From contig JAGHTR010000151.1 in assembly GCA_018065205.1 (NCBI GenBank), positions 1 through 21,507 on the forward strand: a DNA stretch of 21,507 bases, written 5' to 3'. The translations under genes and the position numbers were made by a program. Within the stretch, counting starts at the first letter, position 1. Each line of letters opens with the position of its first letter. Positions 1 through 5,955 of this stretch are shown piece by piece. The notes below the pieces were generated by a model. That model was not told the origin of the DNA. It made no database searches and saw only the letters and a list, made by a program, of their open reading frames with translations. Origin of the DNA: Candidatus Colicola caccequi. GTDB lineage: Bacteria; Bacteroidota; Bacteroidia; Bacteroidales; Paludibacteraceae.

Positions 1-184
1 CATCTCCGTAGCATGTACTGACCTACTAAGCCTAACACAAAGCCCACAGAAAGCAAGGATTTTGGCAGGTTTGGGCGGGGGTTAGGCGGGGCTTCCGCTA
101 GCTGCATGTGGTCGCGAAGTGGTCACGAACTTTAGACGCGCTTCGTCGGAGCAACAACTTCGCAAGGGTTGATTGCCGCGAAGC
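1..184. other. Left-edge stretch with no gene seen
   Basis: I see no convincing coding frame, RNA gene or promoter here. The stretch is rich in G on the + strand around 70-95 and leads into the repeat-rich block that follows. It may be the decayed remainder of the mobile-element gene whose 3' end lies to the right. Confidence 0.4.
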
Positions 185-188
185 TTAG

Positions 189-256
189 TGGGTGAGTAGG
201 AGAGTGGTGAGTGGGTGAGAGGGTGAGTGGGTGACAGTGGTGACAGTGGTGACAGT
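189..256. repeat. G/T-rich imperfect tandem repeat (GTGGGTGAG / GTGGTGACA units)
   Basis: The stretch begins as degenerate GTGGGTGAG-like units and ends as three copies of a GGTGACAGT-like 9-mer (starting near 230, 239 and 248). It is low-complexity and strand-asymmetric (almost no C on +). The final copies form the left arm of the inverted repeat described next. Confidence 0.7.
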
Positions 257-319
257 TGTTTTATATATACACATATACGCGCGGGTATATATATTAGAAA
301 TACTGTCACCATTGTCACC
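239..319. repeat. Nested long inverted repeat (cruciform/hairpin potential)
   Basis: Outer arms GGTGACAGTGGTGACAG (239-255) and CTGTCACCATTGTCACC (303-319) are reverse complements with one mismatch in 17. Nested inside, TATATATAC (262-270) pairs perfectly with GTATATATA (285-293), leaving a 14-base loop. The 81-bp element could extrude as a cruciform or fold as a hairpin in RNA from either strand. It lacks a T-tract, so a simple terminator is unlikely. It lies just past the 3' end of the probable VirE-type remnant. It may be part of the mobile element rather than of the fructan locus. Confidence 0.65.
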
Positions 320-528
320 CTCCAATAATTCATGTATAACATCAAACTGTCTATCTGCTTGATTTTCAATGACTTTCACGACGCACCCCCTCTCTCCGCC
401 ATGGAGACGCTTCTGCACGAGCTGTCTCCGCTTTAGTAGTTCGCCGAATTTATTGAGGGGCACGGGGGTAGTTATGTTGCCCCACATTTTGAGTTTAGCA
501 TGAATTTCGCTGGCGGTTATGAAGGTCC

Positions 529-561
529 AAAAAAAATCGCCCCGAAGGACGATTTTTTTTT
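529..561. terminator. Bidirectional terminator-like hairpin upstream of the regulator
   Basis: Eight A's (529-536), then a stem with AATCG/CGATT and CC/GG pairs around a CGAA loop, then nine T's (553-561). The A-tract and T-tract flank the stem symmetrically, so it could stop transcripts from either side. It would insulate the regulator promoter, which starts seven bases later, from upstream transcription. Confidence 0.5.
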
Positions 562-567
562 GTTAGA

Positions 568-599
568 TTTGCTTATTTCAAAAAAAAGTTGTACTTTTG
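568..599 (+). promoter_or_regulatory. Bacteroidetes-type promoter of the regulator gene
   Basis: TTTG at 568-571 and TACTTTTG at 592-599 match the -33 (TTTG) and -7 (TAnnTTTG) elements of the Bacteroidetes primary sigma factor, with a 20-base spacer. Transcription would begin near 604-607. That leaves about a dozen bases before the ATG at 617 and about two dozen before the ATG at 629, and so favours the second start. Confidence 0.65.
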
Positions 600-628
600 C
601 ACCACAATTGCAATAAATGTTTAATACC

Positions 629-2170
629 ATGAAACAATTTGTGCATATATTTATTTCTTTTTTGGCACTTTTCTTGTTGTCTTGTACGCGTCCATCTACC
701 ACTCAATTCGTGATTGGAGTCAGCCAGTGCTCTGATGATGAGTGGCGTAGAAATATGAATAGCGAAATGGAGCGCGAACTGATTTTCCATCCGGAGTTAA
801 GCCTACGTTTCCGTCACGCGCAAGATAATAGTCAATTACAATGTGCCCAAATTGATTCTTTTATTGCGGAAGGAGTGGATTTGTTAGTTATCTGCCCTAA
901 TGAAGCGGAAGAAGTCAAACCTGCTGTCAGCCGTGCTTACGATGCCGGTATTCCTGTTATCATATCCGACAGACATGTTACCGGAGAAAAATATACGGCT
1001 TTTGTTGGAGGAGATAATTACCAAGTGGGACGCTTGTTGGCAGACTATGTTTCTTCGCTTGCTGATGATCTTTCCTTAACAGCGGATAAGCAAATCAGAG
1101 TGTTGGAGATATTAGGGTTACCCCATTCGTCGCCCGCTGAACTTCGTCACAAGGGATTTGTGGACGGTATTCGTCAGCAGCCTGCTATTACTATTGTTAG
1201 TCAGGTTTATGCGGATTGGTTTCAAGATAAGGCACGTTTATTGGTCGATTCGGTACTGACTGTGAATCCTGCAATTGATGTGATTGTGGCTCAAAACGAT
1301 GTTATGGCTTTGGGTGCTCATGAAGTCGTGCGCAAGCGCGTGTACGATAGGCACGTATATATAGTAGGTGTTGATGCCATAGCGGGTCCTAATGGCGGTG
1401 TGGCTGCCATCTTGGATGGCTATTTGGATGCAAGCGCCACCTATCCCAGTAGGGGAGATATCGTGATACAGACAGCTGCCGCCATATTGACTCACCAACC
1501 CTATCAGCGTGAAACAGAATTACAAACCATATTGGTTAATAAGGATGTAGCGCGCTCTATGCAACAAATGGCGGAGCGTACCAACCACGAAGTGGATGCT
1601 ATTCGTATGTTGGAGCAGAAAGTGGGAAATCTGAATAGTCGCTGGCAGTCACAACGGACAGCAACCTTTTCTTTGATTGCATTTATTGTTCTGCTTATCA
1701 GTTGTTTATTTGTCTTGTACCGCGTGGATAGGTATCGCAAGCGTGTGCATAAAGAACGTGAAGAGAATGCCCGCCTGGTCGCTCAACAGAAAGAGCAATT
1801 AGACACTATGCGTGCTGAACTCAATCGTATTAAGGTCAATAAATCCCAAGACGAACTCTTTGTGGAGCGGTTGCAGAAAGAGATGGATGCACATATTGAT
1901 GATTCCGAATGGAGTATTGAAGACCTCAGCGGTGTCCTTGGCATGAGCCGCACACAACTATTCCGTAAAACGAAACAGTTGATGGGATATGCGCCATTAG
2001 ACCTTATCAGGCACATGCGGCTATGCAAAGCCCAGCAATTGTTGCAACAAACCGATGATACAATTCAGCAGATTGCCTACGCCACAGGATTTGCCACGCC
2101 GTCGTATTTTGCCAAATGTTACAGGCAGGAATTTGGTCATGCGCCAAACGAAGAGAATAAAATAAAATGA
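629..2170 (+). CDS. Transmembrane one-component regulator: periplasmic sugar-binding domain fused to AraC DNA-binding domain
   Basis: Predicted sensor-activator of the fructan locus. Positions count from the alternative ATG at 617. A signal peptide ends in LLSC (Cys23, possible lipobox). A type I periplasmic-binding-protein fold (LacI/RbsB-like) covers about 30-315, with GVDLLVICPNE, AGIPVIISDR, FVGGDNYQVG and AQNDVMALGA as its landmarks. One hydrophobic span lies at about 350-369, then a basic, coiled-coil-like linker (370-405). A C-terminal AraC/XylS domain (about 410-511) has both helix-turn-helix units (WSIEDLSGVLGMSRTQLFRK and TIQQIAYATGFATPSYFAKC). No histidine kinase (H, N or G boxes) or receiver domain is present, unlike the fructose-sensing hybrid BT1754. 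I chose ATG 629 because it starts a standard MKQ signal peptide and leaves room for a leader; 617 is possible. It stands alone before a terminator and the locus it probably controls. The ligand (fructose or oligofructose) is inferred from context. Confidence 0.85.
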   Translation: MKQFVHIFISFLALFLLSCTRPSTTQFVIGVSQCSDDEWRRNMNSEMERELIFHPELSLRFRHAQDNSQLQCAQIDSFIAEGVDLLVICPNEAEEVKPAVSRAYDAGIPVIISDRHVTGEKYTAFVGGDNYQVGRLLADYVSSLADDLSLTADKQIRVLEILGLPHSSPAELRHKGFVDGIRQQPAITIVSQVYADWFQDKARLLVDSVLTVNPAIDVIVAQNDVMALGAHEVVRKRVYDRHVYIVGVDAIAGPNGGVAAILDGYLDASATYPSRGDIVIQTAAAILTHQPYQRETELQTILVNKDVARSMQQMAERTNHEVDAIRMLEQKVGNLNSRWQSQRTATFSLIAFIVLLISCLFVLYRVDRYRKRVHKEREENARLVAQQKEQLDTMRAELNRIKVNKSQDELFVERLQKEMDAHIDDSEWSIEDLSGVLGMSRTQLFRKTKQLMGYAPLDLIRHMRLCKAQQLLQQTDDTIQQIAYATGFATPSYFAKCYRQEFGHAPNEENKIK

Positions 2171-2176
2171 CCAAAT

Positions 2177-2213
2177 TGTGAAACAAATGTTTCATGTCAA
2201 GAGGTGTGAAACA
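2177..2213 (+). promoter_or_regulatory. Candidate operator: two TGTGAAACA direct repeats
   Basis: TGTGAAACA occurs at 2177-2185 and again at 2205-2213, same orientation, starts 28 bp apart. The first copy also forms a palindrome with TGTTTCA (2188-2194). Relative to the start expected from the -7 box at 2265, the copies lie near -70 and -97, where activators often bind. AraC-family proteins often bind direct half-sites. The second copy doubles as the 3' arm of the terminator, so the repeat may partly reflect that structure. Binding is inference. Confidence 0.35.
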
Positions 2214-2221
2214 TTTTTTTT
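2185..2221 (+). terminator. Rho-independent terminator of the regulator gene
   Basis: AAATGTTTCA (2185-2194) pairs perfectly with TGAAACATTT (2207-2216) across a 12-base loop, and the T-run continues to 2221. It begins 14 bases after the regulator stop and separates it from the enzyme operon. Confidence 0.7.
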
Positions 2222-2264
2222 ATTAAAGTGTATATTTCTCGCATCGTATGTGCGATAATATATG

Positions 2265-2272
2265 TAATTTTG
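2265..2272 (+). promoter_or_regulatory. -7 element of the fructan operon promoter
   Basis: TAATTTTG matches TAnnTTTG exactly. No clear TTTG lies about 20 bases upstream, which suits an activator-dependent promoter. Transcription would begin near 2278-2280. This rules out the ATG at 2274 and points to the ATG at 2295 as the start of the first enzyme. Confidence 0.55.
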
Positions 2273-2294
2273 CATGTCAAAAATCAAGAATTGT

Positions 2295-3887
2295 ATGAAA
2301 AGACGTGTGTTTCTGCTTGTATATGTTACACTATTGTGTTATCCTCTGATGGCTAACGTCTTTTATTTTCATCCCAATGTAGGGTTTGTGGGTGATCCCA
2401 TGCCATTCTATGATTCCATCGCAAAGAATTTCCGTGTCTATTATTTGCAAGAGTTTCGTCCTAACGGTGCGACGTATCATCCTGTATATGCTGTAGAGAC
2501 CACCGATTTGACATCCTACCAATATAAAGCGCAAGTATTGCCCACAGGAGGTTATCACGATCAAGATGCTGCAATTGGTACTGGGTCGGTGGTTTATTGT
2601 GAGAAGGACCAAACGTATTATTTTTACTATACTGGAAATAAATCGGAAGTTGGTTCTAATGACTCGCGCCAGGTTGTGATGTATGCCACATCCAAAGATG
2701 GTATCAATTGGACCAAAACAAGTTTTCGCTTAAATGGTCATGATTGGTATTATTACAAAGATGATTTTCGTGATCCAGAAGTTTTTCAAACAGAAGACGG
2801 TCTTTATCACATGTTGGTTGCTACTGGTAAGGACCGGCGCAATGTATTAGCTGAGTTTACTTCGTCGGATTGTAAGAATTGGTCGCACAAAGGTATTTTT
2901 ATGAATACTATGTGGGATCGTTTCTACGAGTGCCCGAATGTATTTAAGATGGGTGACTGGTGGTATCTTGTTTATTCGGAGCAGCATAGAAATATACGCA
3001 GGGTACAATATTTTAAATCGCGTACGTACGCGGGATTGGCTGAGTGTACGAAAAATGATGCCGGTATATGGCCGGATAATCACGAAGGTTTTTTAGATAG
3101 CCGTGGGCTTTATGCCGGTAAGACTGCATCCGACGGAAATCATCGTTATTTATGGGGCTGGTGTCCTACAAGACCGAATAATGACAATACGGCTGTGAAT
3201 AACGGAAACGGTGAACCCGATTGGGCAGGAACGATGGTGGCATATCAATTGGTACAGCATGAAGACGGATCGTTGACTTTAGGTAAGATAGACAACTTGC
3301 GTTCATATTTCAATCAATCTGTTTTGTTACCGCAAACATCAATGACGATGTCATCCGGGCAGTCGCAGTTCTTCCCTGCTATTGAACAACAGAATCATAT
3401 TCATTTTACCGTTACTACTTCGCAAAATGATGCTAAATTCGGAGTTTCGGTAGTGCGTGACCCCAAAGCAAACACTTTCTATTCCGTGATTGTCAACCCG
3501 GAGAATAACGGATTACGTAAAATCAATTTTGAGCAAGAGGGAGGTCGAGGTTTTATTGAATATATAGATGGGTACTTTTTTACTCAGCCGTCCAATAATG
3601 TGTATAATATAGATATCTATATAGATAATTCCGTTTTTGTAATGTATGTCAACGACATTGCCAGTTACACCAACCGTATCTATGGCATGCAGTCGCATCA
3701 GTGGAGTATCAATTGTTACTCCGGTGAAATACAAGTAACGGATATTCATCAGGAAAAGCACACGGATACACCGTCTGCATTGTGGCAACAGAGTGCAGAT
3801 ATGAACGTTCAAAAACGTCTGGAAAACGGGCGTGTCATTATTTATCGAAATGGAAAGCCATATACTATTATGGGTCAACCAAAATAA
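2295..3887 (+). CDS. Secreted GH32 endo-levanase-like enzyme with C-terminal tail
   Basis: Predicted endo-acting fructanase cutting levan outside the cell. The signal peptide MKRRVFLLVYVTLLCYPLMA ends in a signal peptidase I-type site, not a lipobox. The GH32 five-blade propeller residues are present, counted from this start: nucleophile Asp34 in GFVGDPMPFYD, the stabilising Asp160 in DFRDPEVF, acid/base Glu212 in FYECPNVF. The usual WMNDPNG is replaced by FVGDPMP; as I recall it, BT1760-type surface endo-levanases have this form. A beta-sandwich follows (about 330-490). The last 27 residues (from NVQKRLENG) match the tails of three other proteins in this window. It is closely paralogous to the lipoprotein GH32 at 12224, including a 38-base identical tract. 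I rejected the ATG at 2274 because the -7 box touches it. The levan specificity is inferred; inulin is possible. Confidence 0.85.
   Translation: MKRRVFLLVYVTLLCYPLMANVFYFHPNVGFVGDPMPFYDSIAKNFRVYYLQEFRPNGATYHPVYAVETTDLTSYQYKAQVLPTGGYHDQDAAIGTGSVVYCEKDQTYYFYYTGNKSEVGSNDSRQVVMYATSKDGINWTKTSFRLNGHDWYYYKDDFRDPEVFQTEDGLYHMLVATGKDRRNVLAEFTSSDCKNWSHKGIFMNTMWDRFYECPNVFKMGDWWYLVYSEQHRNIRRVQYFKSRTYAGLAECTKNDAGIWPDNHEGFLDSRGLYAGKTASDGNHRYLWGWCPTRPNNDNTAVNNGNGEPDWAGTMVAYQLVQHEDGSLTLGKIDNLRSYFNQSVLLPQTSMTMSSGQSQFFPAIEQQNHIHFTVTTSQNDAKFGVSVVRDPKANTFYSVIVNPENNGLRKINFEQEGGRGFIEYIDGYFFTQPSNNVYNIDIYIDNSVFVMYVNDIASYTNRIYGMQSHQWSINCYSGEIQVTDIHQEKHTDTPSALWQQSADMNVQKRLENGRVIIYRNGKPYTIMGQPK
2943..2980 (+). repeat. 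38-bp tract identical to 12947-12984 (GH32 paralogs)
   Basis: The DNA coding for the conserved stretch KMGDWWYLVYSE just after the catalytic FYECP motif is identical in both BT1760-like GH32 genes, synonymous positions included. This indicates a duplication or later gene conversion within the locus. Confidence 0.8.
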
Positions 3888-3915
3888 ACTTATTAACTAA
3901 TAAATCTTTACGATT

Positions 3916-5748
3916 ATGAAAGACAATTTTCGCTTATTAACTTGTGTGGTGGCATTATGGCTGTCCGTATTCTCAGTTACTGCTACTACGATTTGGAAGG
4001 GGCAACACTACGTAGATGATTGGAGAACATTAGAAGTCTCTAAAGGAGCGTTAACGGCGATTTCGTTGGAAGAATACAAGGCAATGCGTTTTTACCATGA
4101 ATGTACTACAAGAGATTACCTTATTTTCTTGCTTGCTAACTGGGAGGAAGCCGGTGTAATTGCTAAGTCGGAGCCCGCTACGGATGAAACAGCAGAATCC
4201 AATCCATTAAAACGTTATGCAGAATATGCTGAGTTGGATCTCACAAAAGTCAATCCTTTGACTATCATTGATGCTGTTAATTCTGACCATTTGCTGGTTC
4301 AAATGGACAAACAAACTTCTAGCCCATTTAATTTGACGCGTATTGAACTTATCCCAAAGGACAATGTGGGCGCGACTACTATTTGGTCGGGAGAGCAATT
4401 CGTAAATTGGGGGAGTACGCTCATTCTGCCAAGTACGTTATTTAGAGATGCACAACCGGGCAATAAATTATTACTGTCTCTTAAAGGTGTAGAAGATGAT
4501 ATTGAACTTCACGCCAACGGTAAAAAACTTCCGGGTACTCATTTCTCCCGTATACCAGGTTCGTCTTCATATGTTGTGTATATGACCCAGGACATGGTTG
4601 ACTCCTGCAAAGTGTATGGCATGGAATTATGTGGCGGTGGGTTCACTGTGCTTGAAGCCGAGATATTTGAAGGTAAGGCAGGTCAGTTGAAAGATGGAAA
4701 GACTATTTGGACGGGATATTTCTGGGTTGATGAGTGGAGCAATTTAGAAGTGTTTAAAGAGGTCCTCACCGCTGTAAAAGACTGGGATAAGTACAAAACG
4801 ATGCGCTTCTATAGCGAGTGCCCCACTACGGACAACCTCATCTTCTTGCGTGCCAACTGGGAAGACCCCGGCGTGATTGCCAAGTCGGAACCTGCTACGG
4901 ATGAAATAGCGGGTAATCCTTTTAAACGTTATGTAGGTTATGCTGAATTAGACCTTACCAAGGTTAATCCTTTGACTATCATTGATCAAGTTGCTTCTGA
5001 CCGCTTGATGATTCAGATGGATAAGCAAGGTTCTGCTGCTTTCAACTTCACCGATGTTGTTTTGATTCCTAAATATGCTACCATAGATGAGGCGGCCAAT
5101 AGCACATCCGAATGGGCTGTATTTAATGGTCAAACGACGGATGCTCATCTTGTTCGTACTTTAGTACCCGGTATGTACAATACGCTCTGCCTGCCGTTTA
5201 ATCTTGATGCAACACAAATCGCGAAGAGCGACTTGGCAGGCTCGAAAATATGTGCTTTAGATAAAACGATACTTAATGGCGACGAAGTAACCTTATGCTT
5301 CAAAGAGACGACCGAGATAGTTGCCGGTACACCGTATATCATACAACCCGCACAACAAGTGGAAAATCCTGTCTTTAACAATGTGGTTATCAACGCTACT
5401 GCTCCTTCTACTACCGAAACGACCGATGTTATCTTCCACGGCATTTATACACAAACCCACCTTGAGGCAGGAAATGAGAATTTATTATTCTTAGGTGAGG
5501 ACAATACCCTTTATTTCCCCTATGCAGGTGATAATGAATCAATGAAAGGACTGCGTGGATACTTTGAAATAAAATCACAACCTGCTCAAGTGATTCGTCG
5601 TGCGGCATTCCGTATCGGTGAGAATTCTGTTGTGACTTCTCTTGAACATGTGGACGAAAAGGCAACCGTGAAAAAAATCATGATGAAGAACAATATTGTC
5701 ATTCGTACAAATGGCACGGAATATTTCATCAATGGTGCAAGAAAATAA
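3916..5748 (+). CDS. Secreted multi-module 'IWxG' protein, probable fructan-binding, with C-terminal tail
   Basis: No enzyme motif is recognised. Signal peptide at 1-23 (SVTA cut, no lipobox). Four modules follow. Module A (about 24-147) starts TTIWKGQ and contains MRFYHEC, LIFLLANW, AELDLTKVNPLTII and LLVQMDKQ. Module B (about 154-258) starts TTIWSGEQ and contains HANGKKLPGTHFS and MTQDMVDSCKVYGMEL. A second A-type module is at about 262-385. A separate beta-rich module with NTLCLPFNLDA and AGTPYIIQP, common in large secreted Bacteroidales proteins, covers about 400-572. The last 27 residues (from TVKKIMMKN) match the shared tail. The 'IWxG' modules look like beta-sandwich carbohydrate-binding domains. 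The gene starts 28 bases after the GH32 and precedes susC, so binding fructan at the surface or outside the cell is a fair inference. Its module B-A order recurs in the 299-residue protein at 13859, partly with near-identical DNA. Confidence 0.8.
   Translation: MKDNFRLLTCVVALWLSVFSVTATTIWKGQHYVDDWRTLEVSKGALTAISLEEYKAMRFYHECTTRDYLIFLLANWEEAGVIAKSEPATDETAESNPLKRYAEYAELDLTKVNPLTIIDAVNSDHLLVQMDKQTSSPFNLTRIELIPKDNVGATTIWSGEQFVNWGSTLILPSTLFRDAQPGNKLLLSLKGVEDDIELHANGKKLPGTHFSRIPGSSSYVVYMTQDMVDSCKVYGMELCGGGFTVLEAEIFEGKAGQLKDGKTIWTGYFWVDEWSNLEVFKEVLTAVKDWDKYKTMRFYSECPTTDNLIFLRANWEDPGVIAKSEPATDEIAGNPFKRYVGYAELDLTKVNPLTIIDQVASDRLMIQMDKQGSAAFNFTDVVLIPKYATIDEAANSTSEWAVFNGQTTDAHLVRTLVPGMYNTLCLPFNLDATQIAKSDLAGSKICALDKTILNGDEVTLCFKETTEIVAGTPYIIQPAQQVENPVFNNVVINATAPSTTETTDVIFHGIYTQTHLEAGNENLLFLGEDNTLYFPYAGDNESMKGLRGYFEIKSQPAQVIRRAAFRIGENSVVTSLEHVDEKATVKKIMMKNNIVIRTNGTEYFINGARK
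4936..5060 (+). repeat. 125-bp near-identical tract shared with 14501-14625
   Basis: The end of the second A-type module matches the same place in the gene at 13859 with six differences in 125 bases. The last 71 bases (4990-5060 against 14555-14625) are identical, synonymous positions included. The first A-type module of this same gene is much more diverged, so the match reflects recent copying or gene conversion, not uniform constraint. Confidence 0.85.
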
Positions 5749-5791
5749 GTAACAAAGATAATAAATGTTTAACCGATTATTTGTGAATAGT

Positions 5792-5926
5792 ATGAAAAAC
5801 TACATGCAACCCAAAACAGAGCAACTCTTTGTAACGTTTTATATGTGTCAAACTTCCGGCTCAAGTGATAATACTCCACTGACAAACGGCGGAAAAAGTC
5901 CCTTGGGACAAAGTTATGCATTGTAA
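5792..5926 (+). CDS. Small 44-residue peptide of the Bacteroidales 'K.Y..P' type
   Basis: An intact frame of 44 residues (MKNYMQPKTEQLFVTFYMCQ, then TSGSSDNTPLTNGG, then KSPLGQSYAL). It has the look of a widespread group of short Bacteroidales peptides: a start like MKK.Y..P..E, a middle hydrophobic stretch ending in a C-x-SG or TSG motif, and a variable polar tail. Function of that group is unknown to me. Position supports it: 43 bases after the previous gene, 29 before susC, same strand, no terminator between. It lacks a normal signal peptide. GTCCC/GGGAC near its end could form a small hairpin in the mRNA. The alternative is that the 207-base gap is just an untranslated leader for susC with a chance frame. 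Confidence 0.55.
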   Translation: MKNYMQPKTEQLFVTFYMCQTSGSSDNTPLTNGGKSPLGQSYAL

Positions 5927-5955
5927 ATAATATCGAAAACTTAAATTCAAATATT

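Larger units (their letters stand above)
185..562 (-). pseudogene. Remnant of a VirE/primase-type mobile-element protein (C-terminal winged-helix part)
   Basis: The minus strand is open from about 562 down to the stop at 185, with a first ATG at 487. The frame upstream of that ATG is also protein-like: it reads FFWTFITASEIHAKLKMWGN and then continues into FGELLKRRQLVQKRL and a CVVKV strand. The order (T/S)ASEI, L-K, FGxLL, KR, then a short beta strand resembles the C-terminal winged-helix domain (DUF3874-like) of VirE/primase-type proteins in Bacteroidales mobile elements, judged from memory. The N-terminal and ATPase parts are missing: a TAA stands in frame at about 565 and a poly-A/poly-T hairpin sits there. 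The last third reads through a repeat (TVTTVTTVT) and is unlikely to be native protein. I read this as a decayed 3' fragment. A short host ORF of unknown function, or chance, are the alternatives. Confidence 0.38.

Noticed and set aside
517..790. Minus-strand frames overlapping the start of the regulator
   Set aside because: They read through the hairpin, promoter and signal-peptide region of the regulator in antisense and look random.
629..2170. Histidine kinase or receiver domain in the regulator
   Set aside because: Between the membrane span (ending about residue 369) and the AraC domain (from about 410) there are only some 40 residues, too few for either domain.
2179..2194. TGAAACA-AA-TGTTTCA as a stand-alone RNA hairpin
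   Set aside because: A two-base loop is too tight; the middle arm pairs better with the third arm to form the terminator. It is kept only as a possible DNA site.
5828..5847. Internal promoter for susC (TTTG at 5828, TATATGTG at 5840)
   Set aside because: The spacing is only 8 bases and the second box has a mismatch; no acceptable promoter was found in the gap, so susC is treated as part of the long operon.
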